Assembly (NCBI GenBank): GCA_963978905.1
Contig: OZ022257.1
Location: forward strand, 30,209,274 to 30,273,273
DNA length: 64,000 nucleotides
Source: Trichostrongylus colubriformis
Taxonomy: Eukaryota > Nematoda > Chromadorea > Rhabditida > Trichostrongylidae
Reading direction: 5' to 3'
Shown here: positions 42,809-54,328 of the stretch, one piece after another
Numbering within the stretch: the first letter of the stretch is position 1
Layout of the letters: every line of letters begins with the position of its first letter
The notes under the pieces: model-generated
Seen by the model: only the letters and a program-made list of their open reading frames with translations
Told to the model about the DNA's origin: nothing
Databases searched by the model: none
Made by a program: the position numbers and the translations under genes

Positions 42809-44749
42809 CCACCTCAATTCACAGCTGATAGGAGCTTTTATCTCCTCCATAGATTATGGCGCTGAAACCGACAGGCTGAAAAATACAGATACAGAGAATG
42901 AGGTCCTGATGCCTTATATCGCATTCCGCGTCGCTGTCCGCGCCGCCTTAACGGTGTCTGCACCGCGAACCTTGACGGCAGCTTGAAAAGACTCCTTATC
43001 AGCCCTTATCAGTTGCATGCTTACTTGGTGGCATAGTATTCACAGACAAATTGACAAAGGTCAAGTAATGGAAGCACCGACGAGTTATCACACGGAATGA
43101 TAATAATCGAGAAAAGCTGAAAACGGATCCGAGTAGGAGGGCACCTAGGTGTGCAATTTCTCCCCTCGAATGGCACCGCTTCTATACAAACATGTAGGAT
43201 TTCACCTCAATTTCCCCCTTCCTGATTGTACCCCTTCTATACAAACATTTAGGGTCTTAAACTAAGGGACTGATAGTGAGGGAAAGTGATATCGAGAGGA
43301 GAAAAAAAACCTATAAAAAATATAGCAAAATCTCCTGTACTGCGGGATCAATATAGAGGAAACTAAAGTGTAGGCGAGTATGTTCCAATCGCACTCAAGC
43401 AGTGGAAGTTGTTCCAAAGCTATATCAGGCGAGCCAAAAATTAATTTCTGCGTTTGATACGTAAAGCATACGGAAGGCATATTGGAAAGGTTACTTCATC
43501 ACGAAACTAGACGTTTGGACAATGACAGTCGACAGTATTAATCTTAACACGGTTAGTTCTTATGGAACTCGAAAATAGAACCTAAAAGCCATAGAATAAT
43601 GTTGTACACCCACACACCTAATGTAAACTGTGATTTCTCGATTGACCTGACTCTCGCCTTTGAAGGGGCGGCGAACTTCAGTTACGAGAAATAGAGAATT
43701 CAGTTACGAGAGGAAAAATGTTCATCTCAAGATAAAAACTTCAAAAGATATGTAGCAGTGACCGGAGCAGACTTGAATGGCCAGAGCATTTACCACAATT
43801 CGGAATAAAACGATACAACAAGAAAAATTGGATTATTATGGCTCAGATAATAAGTCAATAATGACTAAAAAAGGCTCTGATAAATATGAACCTGGTTGTC
43901 TTTGGATAAACAAAAGCAAAAAGAAGACAAGTACCTCTTGGAGCCACATGTGGTGGAGAGAGGTGGTCGGCGTATCGGCGCGAAAGTCATTATCAGTCGA
44001 ATGCATATGACCAACCCGACAACCGGTTGGCAGCAATAGCCTGAAATACTAGTGATCGGCACAGAAAGAACGATTTTAAAGTCAATGGTTCATCACCCAT
44101 GTAAAAATCGAGGAACAATTACATAAAAAAACCATACGGAAAAATGTTTGAAATTCACATAAGCCTTCAGCGATGAGAAGAGAAAGTTCCAGAGAATATG
44201 GTGAAAAAGTGTACTTCGAAAAGACGGTTTTTCAACCGCAGTGTCACATATACCTCCTTCCACGGTGAAACAACTGCAAACAGTTTCGTTTCGAAGTAAC
44301 AAAAGAAATCTTTCCTTTTGAAGAGTGCAGGCAATAGCACGCCAATGTGTGCAACCGGGTACCTATCAAGGAAACCGCCCGATATACGCGCCATCAGTGC
44401 GTGAAGCCGCCGCCGCGAATCGTCTTTTTGAGGCACATGTTCAGCGTGTTGGGAGATGTTTTAACACTCTGAACATGTGTTGACTGCAGATTCCCCTTAT
44501 GGCTAGCGATCGCATCATAATTAATCGCAACACGTTTCGTTCCCGTCAAAATCAGATGTGAGTCGAAGAATCTCCGAGGAGGGGAGGAGAATTTAATCGA
44601 CTACTCCTCGACCACAATCCCATGGTTTTTCAGATTCATAGGTTTTTGGCTGGCGAGTAGATTTTCAGGAGGCCGTCAGTCTATAGTTACACTTACTACT
44701 AAGCACCTACATAGCTAGCTGTGGTCATCGATTGACGCTCTTTTTCCAG
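42809..44749. other. Intergenic; short repeat only
   Basis: CTTCTATACAAACATGTAGG and CTTCTATACAAACATTTAGG lie about 60 bp apart near 43,167-43,255. Nothing else recognised. Confidence 0.45.
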
Positions 44750-44908
44750 GGAAACGGCTTGAGTACGTGAGAATAAGAGCGGGTGACCTCGAGAGCGACT
44801 TGGAGGAGAGTTCGTCTATCAGGAAAAAATTCCTCGGCATCGAGCTCGACCCTGCCAAACTCAGTGGCACGACAAATTTGTGCAGCGCGATGCTGGGCCA
44901 CGGACAGG
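44750..44908 (+). CDS. Orphan internal exon, unknown protein
   Basis: Clean acceptor (CTTTTTCCAG) and donor (G|GTAAAGG) flank 159 nt with one open phase: KRLEYVRIRAGDLESDLEES, SSIRKKFLGIELDPAKLSG, TTNLCSAMLGHGQ. Codon use and acidic/basic composition look like real coding sequence, unlike the surrounding frames. It starts in phase 1 and ends one base into a codon. I do not recognise the family. No partner exons were found, so it may belong to a gene with long introns or be a stranded relic. The overlapping minus-strand frame is a shadow. Confidence 0.5.
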
Positions 44909-45480
44909 GTAAAGGAGGGCGATGTGAGCCACGCCGTCCTAAAAATTCTATATCTGCCTTTATTAGTGATGTAATACTTTTGTGCGAGGCACTGACCTGA
45001 TTCACGTTAATTCATCTTCTCATGAAACTAGCTCGTAAGGACACAATTCCTGACAGTAGACGTAATTTCAGTGTAGCTTACTTTCACGATACCTACAAGA
45101 GCAATCCATGATTGGCTGAATCGGTTTTCTTCTTCCGAAGGTAAAAAGGTAGCAATATCTATCTTGGGATGAGCATTTCACTATGTGGTTGATTCTCTGA
45201 AACAATTCTTCTGTCAGAAGCTGACCTTTCTCAAATCCTGCGGTGGAAGTTCATCATGAAAGGCATCACGGAAGCGATGAGGAAAACTTTTATATCACAA
45301 AAAGGACGATTCTTACATGATGCTGAAGAATTGTCCACGTGAATCCGTTGCTCCACAAAGACAACTACCGCAAACTTTCGTCGCTTTAAAGAGCCCTGAC
45401 TCCAGTAGACGGATATTCCGAGTTTGCAGAAAATGATGAAGAAAGATGTTTCTGATTGAGCTTGTTTCTGACTGCTCCAG
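44909..45480. other. Unassigned
   Basis: Possibly decayed coding sequence leading into the hairpin (plus-strand stretch FIMKGITEAMRKTFISQK near 45,250), interrupted by stops. No family assigned. Confidence 0.35.
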
Positions 45481-45521
45481 CAGTCTTGCGCAAGCTGCAA
45501 TAGGCAGCTTGCGCAAGACTG
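45481..45521. repeat. Perfect 18-bp hairpin
   Basis: CAGTCTTGCGCAAGCTGC, loop AATAG, then GCAGCTTGCGCAAGACTG: 18 of 18 bases pair. There is no T-run after it and no transposon ends around it. Confidence 0.95.
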
Positions 45522-46394
45522 TTGCAGCAACCACTTGGCGCTCGATCCCACTTTCGGGCACTTTTATTTCTAACTCTTTGCATTCACGGGACTTTTTATT
45601 ATGTATTGTAACAGTACCCGACAGTCGGTACCTGTATGTAGAAATTTAATAGCAGCTGTCGCTATTGTTCATACTGAGTTTAGTTTCCGCCTGGGCGAAA
45701 AATTGCGACGAACAGCGATGAAGGCATACGCCCGCAAAGATTTCGATAGCTTCTCCAAATTGGGGATGCACGAGGCCTAGATTGTGCCCGATTGAAACTA
45801 CTTATGCTTCCTACAGACGATCAAACGAGTTTCCTTGATTTGGTAAACCTTCACATACTTTTCAAAACATTCAACCTATTCAAATGGGCACCTGATCGAT
45901 CAGGACTGTTTTTGAGTGAGTGAACAAGAAACACCACGGAATAAGCTCCTTTTCTGTAATGCGTCATAAATGTGTTGTTCTCCCTAGTTTCCCATTCCGC
46001 AGCCCGAATTCGTTCACATCTTTTCGAAATCATATCTTTCATGCAGCGTAATTCACTGAACCCATCTCGTATTTTTTCATGGATAGCGAGTTGGTAGCAT
46101 CCACCCGAGCATCAGTGGAAGGTTTGTCATGGTCTATGTAATTCAAGAAAGTGAGTTGAATCATGCTTACCTACCTACTGTCCCTTTCTATCCGAGTGCA
46201 GTCGAAGAACTTCCACGAAGGACAGGTAGTCAGGGGCTCTTCAATAACGAACCCTTGACTATTTGCGGACTTGTAAAGGACTGAAAGTTATACGATCAAA
46301 ACATTATCAAACGAGGACTGAATGCAGCAAGTTTTATTTTTGGTGGTCGTGAAGTTTTATTCATTTTTCTTCACTGGTGTGTGAGCCAGAGCCT
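45522..46394. other. Intergenic, nothing recognised
   Basis: No supported gene, repeat or motif. Confidence 0.45.
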
Positions 46395-46460
46395 CTACAT
46401 CCTGTAACACGCGCGATAGCTCTCACAATTTTTCGCGTGGTGTGCCTTTAAGGTGAAAGG
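46395..46460 (-). repeat. Dispersed repeat fragment, inverted
   Basis: Reverse complement of the segment at 24,410-24,485 (CCTTAAAGGCA-type terminus, CGCGAAAAATTGTGAGAGC). It directly abuts the tRNA-like sequence that follows. Confidence 0.65.
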
Positions 46461-46534
46461 GGTGTCGGTATTGTAACGGATTAGCACATATCCCCGGAAA
46501 GGATGAAGTGCGGGTTCGAGTCCCGTCCGACACC
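46461..46534 (+). ncRNA. tRNA-like sequence X
   Basis: GGTGTCGG pairs perfectly with CCGACACC as the acceptor stem. The T arm GCGGG-TTCGAGT-CCCGT is intact and GGTTCGAGTCC is a perfect B box. TATCC-CCGGAAA-GGATG forms the anticodon arm with GGA in the anticodon position, but the base before it is C rather than the near-universal U, and the D stem is weak (3 bp). Either a divergent tRNA gene or a tRNA-derived repeat; the related copy at 42,733-42,808 favours the latter. Confidence 0.6.
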
Positions 46535-46839
46535 GAAGCTTTTGCCCACAACTCATTGTCAGCATCCTTGTAGTACCTTTCGCATCGCGAGCTGCAGCGA
46601 TAGACAGCAGTTATCAAAGATCAAAAATATCGAAAAAAATATTTAGTAAGGAGTCGTAAGTGTCGTACCGCAGGATCAAGAAAAGGGGTCGGACTGTTCC
46701 TTTACGCAATGCTTAGCCTTTCTAGCCACTCTTGCTGAAGATAATAAATTCCGAATGAAATATTGCACCACCTGGCTCATCAACTGTTATCAGACTGGAT
46801 AACCACCTATGATATGCTCGTCTCACTCTGCAAAACATC
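46535..46839. other. Intergenic
   Basis: Nothing recognised. Confidence 0.4.
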
Positions 46840-47265
46840 TGTAAATGTCAAAGCTCCAGGGTCCGTGCGGAAAGCTAACCGAGTTTGGCGACTTCCGCTT
46901 TTTGACGTCCTGTATCGAATCTTATCAACCGTTATCAAGTTGAATCACCCACCGTTAGTGCCCTGATGCCATCCTGCAGAATATCTGTGAGTGTCAACGC
47001 TTCGGAGTCAACGAGAAGAGGAGATGGATGATTTAGCGAATTTGGCCTTCTGACGCTTCTTATCTGCCTTTATCAACCGTTATCAAGTTAGATCACCCAC
47101 CATTAGTGTTTGCTTCCCCGTCCCCTCACCCACACCTCCCACAAAAATCAGGATCTCTGCTCTGCTGCGACGTGACATATGAATTTTCGGTCAAACACCA
47201 ACACACACACGCGCACACACACAAACACACTAACCGACACACTTAGCCGATTACATATAGTATGA
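46840..47265 (-). mobile_element. Helitron-like 5' end, minus orientation
   Basis: On the minus strand it starts TCATACTATATGTAATCGGC at 47,265, then a GTGTGTGT track and CGAAAATTCATATGTCACG, then two diverged units of the 146-bp repeat (TTGATAACGGTTGATAA, GTGAGTGTCAACGC in plus sense). 3' end not found. Confidence 0.6.
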
Positions 47266-49092
47266 TCATTAGCTTAGCTTTCCAAGCTTTCATTATTCGA
47301 GGGTCACTGCGTTCATTCTTTCAAGGCCTTTCCGCCAGAGCTTTCCAATACCAGCTTTCTAAGCGATCATTTTAGGAACAGCGTGTTTATTCTCAGCATG
47401 TCTTTCCCCTAAGGTTAGAGGACCGGATCAAGGTCTGAAAAGTGGAACATGAAAATCGATAAAGATGGCTCGCTGGGTTTTAATGCGCTTCGTACTCCCA
47501 AGCATCCCCCACAGCCCACTGTTCCAACCATGCGATAATGAGCTCATGCTGCGAAGGTGAAATTCCTGTGCCATGACCATCTTATTGTTAACTTCGGTCT
47601 TTGGTTGCCGGTGGAGTGCGTCAAGAGGGTCGTGAAGTTTTAGGCAAGACAAAAAAACAAACTAACTCAACTCAATTTCCTACTCACTCAGAACTGACCG
47701 GTTTTTTTCACTCAGCTAAGCTAACGTCTCTCTGCTTTAGAAGTGCTCCTGCATAGTGTTTACTATTTGATGTAGTGGAAATAACTCTGGGGAGCAACAG
47801 AATGACATCATTTCAAGGTTCTTCAGAACTGTAAGCATCACATGGTAAACATGAAACCATCATCTTACTTATTGTTCACGTGAAAAATATTTTTGGCGAG
47901 CACTACCTAATTTTGATGACGACCTATCTCTTGAGATATTCGCCTTTATCAGTTTTCTTCGCCTAGAATTGAATCATTTCCCAAATCATTGCCCATAGTA
48001 GTTCATAGCGCATTGCTCTTACTATGTATACGCTACCGTAAATGTATGATAATGCCAGTCGTCATAGCTCAGTCTGAAGGCAGTGAGGAAGCTGCTGGTA
48101 GGCCTCCATCAAAGTTTTTATAGATCCAATGCCATAATATGAGGTCGTATTTTACAGATCAAACGCTTTCCAGTACCCCTTTTTGGACCGACTGCAGGGC
48201 TGCAGCCGTCACGAAGAGACGACACACACCTTTTAGAAATGAAGGTCAAGAGCTAAGCAGTACAGCAGCGAAGAGAAAACGACATGAAATGGTCAAAAGT
48301 TGAGTTGGAGGACATCTACCCTTCCCGCTAGTTCCCGTCGCGAACGTGTTCCGCAGGGCTTTTCATTACTCATCTTCGTATGGAGCCACAAGGGTCTGTA
48401 ATACCAGGCTAACGATGTATTGTGAAGTACGCAGCTGAGTGGGGTGCTCCCATTTAGGGAGGGCTTGGTTACAAGGAGTCCTTCGACATTCTTAGGGCCA
48501 TTTCGACAATTCAGAATGCATCTATAACCACACCGATTCGATTTCCATCCTTCTATGCGTTCCTCTTACGGTGGAGATATCCTACTTTGCTAGCACCTAG
48601 ATTATTGCTACCTGTGTTTAAGCTCAAACTGGATCCTTATGGTCAAATGCTAAAGGCTAGGTGCGTACTTATTTGCGTTTAAATCTCAATAGAAGTGATA
48701 CACTCCTTGAATATTCGAACTGAGATCTTGATATAACGATTTCAAGATATCGTTGTGAATGTCCTCATTCCTTACTTTATTGCTTTAATTTGTCTTTTCA
48801 AAAAATGAGTGGTAGGACCTAAATCATTCTCAAGGTGACGAATCAATATTTTCCCTACACGTTGAAAGGGGGATGAAGCACTGATGCCAGTAACGTTGAC
48901 CCACCTATCAGTGCAAACAGTATGGACCGAACACAGCCCTCTCTTCACACTAGCATAATATGACCCCATTGAAATACTTATATTATACATGGAATGATAT
49001 TCAATATATGTAGTAGTTAAAAGCAAGGGTTTTTGACAGTTTCCAGAAAAATTATGAATCGGCATACTCCCGGCCCATGTGCGCTATTTAAA
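47266..49092. other. Intergenic; one open frame of unknown status
   Basis: The minus-strand frame 47,428-47,652 (KLHDPLDALHRQPKTEVNNK) is open for 74 codons but has no recognised motif. Nothing else supported. Confidence 0.35.
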
Positions 49093-49514
49093 GAATCGTC
49101 CACGGGAAAATGAGTTTCTTTGCTGCCCATATATTTATGTTGTATTTATCTAATAATGGCCGCATGCAAAGTTTCACGCGAAAAAGTGAAAATTTGGCTG
49201 AGATACAGCTCCCCAAAATCTCGGCAGAAAGGGTGGTGCTTCGCAGAAGGGGCCCCGTCACGTTGTCCGCCGCGGTTGGGATTGGAGAATGGGGCTGTTC
49301 ATGTAGCATTCTGTCCCTACAATGGATCTCAGACAGTGGCGGACGACAGGGTGGGCCCTTGCTCCGAGCCCCGCCCACTCGGCCGAGACTTTGTCGTGTT
49401 GTATTTTAGCTGTATTCACATTTTCCGCGTGAAACTTTGCATGCGGCTCACGTTAGGCAATTACAATATAAATATATGGGTAACAGAAAAACTCATTACT
49501 CCGTGCACGATTCC
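49093..49514. mobile_element. Family A element, copy 2
   Basis: Ends GAATCGTCCACGGGAAAATG and CGTGCACGATTC. The internal sequence is largely self-complementary and GC-rich at the centre (GCGGACGACAGGG). Same family as 2,545-2,960. Confidence 0.8.
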
Positions 49515-49892
49515 TTTGAGAAAAGATGAGGTAACCCAAACCAAACCGCAGCTTGGCAGTGCACTGCCGTGTGCGAGCATTTACAGCAGAAACGTTTGCT
49601 CATATTTCATGCAGATGCATGGACTACCGATTGTCGAGATTGTTTGGAAACGAAAAACTCACTAAACTGGTTACTGGGTGCACGGTTGAATCAGCTTTTG
49701 GATCTTTGCCTCTCCATGTCCAATGTTAAAGCCGTTTATGAGTGATATGTGACTCCATTGATCGCTCGATCATTTATATTTTTCTGCGTTTATTATTTGA
49801 CCTTGACTATGTATATGTGTGGCACAATACTACCATTAACCACTTTGCATGTTGCATCGGCACCATGAAGGCTTTCACAAGGCTCTATCAAC

Positions 49893-50311
49893 GGAATCGT
49901 CCTAGGGAAAATTAGTTTTTGTGTTACCCATATGTTTCTGTTGTATTTGCTAATGTGGGCCTCATGCAAAGTTCACGCGAAAAAATGGGAATCCGGCTAA
50001 GATACAGCACTACAAAGTACGTCCGGGTGGGCTGGCCTCCGAGTAGAAGCCTTGTCCCGTCGTCCGCTGCCGTTGGGGACGGAGAGTGAGACTGTTTACG
50101 TAACTTTCTGATCCTACAATGCGTCTCCGACCACGGCGGACGACGTGACGAGGCTTTTGCTCGTACGCCCCTGCCGCCCGTACGTACTTTGCGGTGCTGT
50201 ATCTTAGCCGGATTCACATTTTTTCTCGTGAAACTTTGCATGAGCCAGACATTAGGCAGATACAACATAACATATGGGTAACACAAAAACTCATTTTTCC
50301 GTGGACGTTCC
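49893..50311. mobile_element. Family A element, copy 3
   Basis: Ends GGAATCGTCCTAGGG and CCGTGGACGTTC. Lies 380 bp from copy 2. Confidence 0.8.
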
Positions 50312-51196
50312 CTTTAAGGAAGGGTGAAGGTTGAAGCATTTTACATTGAACCATTCCTTTTTTGAAATGGCCTCGCCTTCTTTTTCCGTTCAGTGTCGTA
50401 GTTGCACTTGATACATTTTGTTTGTCTGGACGATTGCTGATCCCGGCTTTGATAGCTGGGTTATGCGCATGCGAAAATTTAAGGGCACACTTAGCGGAAA
50501 TCGAATGGATTGACTTACCTTCTTTGAACAGTAGATCCTTAAGTAACTAGTCAGGCTGCACCTTTTTCGCGTCGTCGCTGTGCGCTATTACAGCGCTACA
50601 CACCTGCTCGAACCCACTCCGACGCCACTCATTTTGCTGAAATGACTTATAGGGAGGCTCAAGTAAGTCGACCAATCTGATTTCCGCGAAATGTGCCTTT
50701 AAGAAGGTTGTCAGGTTGCTTCAATGGCAGCGTAACTCTCAATCCTTTTCTCCCAGTCGAGAATACATTATTTCAAAACCCAAACGGGGAATAACTAAGT
50801 GCTGGGAATAACTAACTGAAAAAAACTTGGATGTAAAAAGTAAGTTATGAAGAGTAATACGCCCGTATTCAAATGGGCGAAGGAATATTTGAAATGTCGT
50901 TGCTACAGGTTACAGATGATGTAGGTGGAGCTCAGAATGGGTTTATTTACCATTATCCATTTCAAAGCTTATAAGACATTGCATCGCTTCGGAATGGTAC
51001 TTTGAGGCGTCCTTTCGATCGTGCCTTATTGAAAATGCACCTCGTTATCACAGCTGTCTTTCAGATGAACGGGTCTAAGACTCTTTTTTCTTGAGGGGAG
51101 AAAAACTTCATTCTGCTTTCTTTCCGGATAGGATACTCATTTAATACACAGGGTGTCAAAAAATTACTTCTTCTCCTCCGCTCTCAACATGTATGT
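50312..51196. other. Intergenic
   Basis: Contains a GCGAAATGTGCCTTTAAG end-like fragment of the dispersed repeat near 50,685. Nothing else recognised. Confidence 0.4.
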
Positions 51197-51574
51197 TCAC
51201 GCTATCACGAAACTCTGTAATAGCCCTGCACGAGCAGGATTGGGAGCGTTTTCCAAGTGAACATGATGTGTCACCTGAATTCCTCTAATTTCGGGGATTT
51301 GCCACCTTTGTTCGCAAGCCTGCTTAGGTCGGTTTACTGTGGCTGCCTGAGAAGTTTTATACTGAATAGGGTCCTTGAAACTTCTGTTTTCGCCGGGGCC
51401 CCTACGCCCTTCGCTTTCAGGTGCTATTGCCATTGAAAACCCTCCGGAGGTAGTTTTGAGGCATGAAAAATGGCATTCGGAATGCACAGCAGCGTTGTTC
51501 GAGCAGCAACAGCTCTGTGACTTTCGTGAACCGAAAGGCCAGGCCTCATGAAGCTTTTCACGAAATATCACCAC
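51197..51574 (-). other. Open frame of uncertain status
   Basis: 125 codons on the minus strand (GENRSFKDPIQYKTSQAATV, then RPKQACEQRWQIPEIRGIQ followed by GTGACA). Composition is protein-like and the end could be a splice donor, but no acceptor or family was identified. It could be an exon or transposon debris. Confidence 0.25.
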
Positions 51575-51830
51575 GGAAGTGGCTCTGCTGTAGATGTTCT
51601 AAAGCCCGTGAAGGAGCTTGATTCTGCAAAGACAGTTGGCTGCGTCAACTTATTTAACAAACCTGTTTGAGGTCAGATGGCAATTTTGGTGGATGTTGAA
51701 TGAGGTCCCAAAGGTATCGTTCAACGCGCTGCAGTTTGTCCCATGAACTTCTTTCGGAATCGCTTTAGATTCTATGCGGCCCATGGCTGAGTAGCAGTCG
51801 AGGGCGGGGCAAAGTTAATGGCTGGATGGC

Positions 51831-52080
51831 CGGAGGGGCGATTGGTCGAATTTTCGCTTCGCAGCGTCGCCGGCGCCGTCAGTAGGAGTCGTTTGGAATT
51901 GCGCCCAAGTCGCAGTGGGCTGGTAGCTTGAAGGATCTTCAAAGATTGCGGTTCCGAAGCTTCAGAAGTTTGCCTATGTTGTTGTTGTAGTTGTTCCGAC
52001 AGAAAAAGCTGCAAACGGATTCCGCACTCGCCACATCGCTCCCCACGGAGGTCGCGCGGTTATTCGACCAATCGACCCCA
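51831..52080 (+). mobile_element. Family D element, copy 2
   Basis: GGAGGGGCGATTGGTCGAATT ... TATTCGACCAATCGACCCC. Includes GTTGTTGTTGTAGTTG-like internal sequence shared with copy 3. Confidence 0.75.
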
Positions 52081-52125
52081 ACTCCTGCATGACCTAGCCA
52101 CCTTCTCCGTCTGTATCACCCCTTC

Positions 52126-52376
52126 AGGGGTGGGAGTCGACGGTCAAAGTTTCGCGGGCGCGGCGAGTGCTAGTCATTTGCAGCTTTCTCTGTTGAAACA
52201 CAGCAACAACAACGATATAGGCAAACGTCTGGAGCTTCCAAACCGCAGTATTCGAAGATCCTTTACGGTACCAGCCCATTCCGTCTCGAGCGCAATTCCA
52301 AGCGACTAATACTGATGGCGGCGCGAGTGCGGCCGCGAAGCGAAATTTCGACCTATCGGCCGTTATCCCCCTTCAG
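52126..52376 (-). mobile_element. Family D element, copy 3, inverted
   Basis: Reverse complement of copy 2 with divergence (GTTGAAACACAGCAACAAC, AGTATTCGAAGATCCTT). It lies 45 bp from copy 2, so the pair can fold into a hairpin with arms of about 250 nt. Confidence 0.75.
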
Positions 52377-52521
52377 AGATGCAGTGGGCGCCAAACTATG
52401 CTCTTTATAATGGGAAGAAGTACGTTTCATGGAATAGTGAGTTTCTCATTCCGTTCCTTCTCTACTGCTGCACTGCTAATCAGCTCGACTCTCATACATC
52501 ACAATGGACTGGAATTACCCT

Positions 52522-53051
52522 TTAAGACAACATTAGGGGTAATGTGGCTATTGAGAAATCTCTGAAAGAAGTTAATTACATGGAAACTGTGAGCCTAAAA
52601 AGGCTATCTGTGGGAGAAAAACGTGTGCCTCCGAGCTGTAGAAACAGGGAAACGGATATAAGCTGCCAATTTTCGATAACCAACCCCGCCTCCTATCGAC
52701 GTGATACCTGGTCGGCTACGATGAGAGCGGCCAAGGATATGCGGTGAGATCAAAAGTATGGCAGCGCGCTTTCGCAGTTTTAGCCCAGAGCTCATTCCAG
52801 GAAAAAGATGATGTCGTATTTCCGAACATTCCCTTGTGTTTACTTGGCAGCATGCCAATGGAAATTTCGTTCGGAGTATTCGCCTATTGACGGTAAGGCC
52901 GTCCGCGTTGAGGGACAACGAGAAAAGGGGTCCTGTTTCTCTGGTTTTCGAGGTCCATCCGTTTTTTCACCTCCAGTTACTAGGCATCTCGACTTTCAGA
53001 TTCACTACTTTTTTTACATTTCGTCCGAATTTCCTCCAATGCTACCTTTAA
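52522..53051 (-). mobile_element. Family B element, copy 3, reversed
   Basis: Left end TTTAAGACAACATTAGGGG, right end CCAATGCTACCTTTAA. Internal sequence is the reverse complement of copies 1 and 2. TTAA-like borders are seen at both ends. Confidence 0.8.
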
Positions 53052-53654
53052 CAGCGACTTTAATGGCTGCCAGGGGAGCTATACTCATGAATCTGCAATA
53101 CGTCAAGTCGTCAATCTGTGAATCCTAAATGTGAAGCGTACTCTTCCCGATGAAAGGAACCTTATCACGAGGCTCAGCTGACTGGTTTTGTGACTATCCA
53201 TTTATGACTAACTGAAAACCCGCTTCGCACGTGCATTGTCACCGAATGGTGAATATGATCCGATCATATGTCAATCACATTGAGTATTATGAAAGGGTTC
53301 TTTTTGAATTCTGATGCAGTACAGGATCGGGTTTCACGGAAGGAAGGCTTTTTTCCCAACCATTACCTAGACTTACGTGGAGGTCACGCAACTTTTGGCA
53401 AGTTTTTTTGGAATTACAGATCCACAGAAGTAGGGCTGTATTTATCATGTTGTTAAGGAAGTTGTGGGACGACTGTTCGATTTTTCATTAGACAACTTTT
53501 CTTTCCAGTCATCACTGCCTTTCGAGGGAATACAACACAATCATCCATGAGTTGCTTACCTCGTTCTGATAGATTGTCTATTATATCCGGTTATAGTTAT
53601 TTCAGTAGCCTCCTCTTTACTGAACCGCAGCAGAAAGGATGTGGGCTATATGTA
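53052..53654. other. Intergenic, nothing recognised
   Basis: No supported gene or repeat. Confidence 0.45.
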
Positions 53655-54328
53655 TTAGGTTGGCAACTACATAATTGCGGATTTTTAAATACTGCTTTTC
53701 CCCCAAAACTGCTTTCCACAAAATTTCTTCTTTACATATATATGTAGTACAAGTCCACACGCATCTATAGGTATTGTTGTCTTCCATCTCCCGGATAACC
53801 CTTTTCGGCAAAATAAAAATATTAAAAGTCACTCATTTTCAATTCCAATTTTTTTTTCTTTGAATGGCGTTAGACAGGGAAAGGGAAAGGTGATAATCCG
53901 TTGGAGAAAGATCAGAACTATAAGGTAGCAATTGTTATCCAAGCTCGAGAATTTTTTGAAAAAAAATTTAAAAAATTTTTTACCACTATTGGAAAAATGA
54001 CTCGCCAAAAAATTCTCGAGCTTGAATAAAAATTTCTGCCCCATCCACCTTATAGTCTGAACTTGCTCCATCGGATTATCACCTTTTCCTTTCCCTGTCT
54101 AACGCCATTCAAGGAAAAATCTTTTTATAATTTTTGTACTGAAAATGAGGTTGACCGTTGATATGTTTATTTTGCCGAAAAGGGTTATCCGGGAGATGGA
54201 AGACAATAATACCTATAGATGCGTGTGGAATTATACTACATGTGTATGTACAGAAGAGATTGCTGGAAAGCAGTTTGGAGGGAAAAAGCAGTGTTTAAAA
54301 ATCCGCAGTTACTTAGTTGCCAACCTAA
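53655..54328. mobile_element. Second palindromic mariner built from two inverted 3' ends
   Basis: TTAGGTTGGCAACTA and its inverse TAGTTGCCAACCTAA end the element, each next to TA. The arms (53,655 to about 53,955 and about 54,014-54,328) are inverted copies. Each arm carries a transposase C-terminal piece: the left arm on the minus strand reads LPYSSDLSPTDYHLSLSLSN (third catalytic aspartate in TDYHL); the right arm holds the diverged equivalent around 54,043-54,110. Confidence 0.88.
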
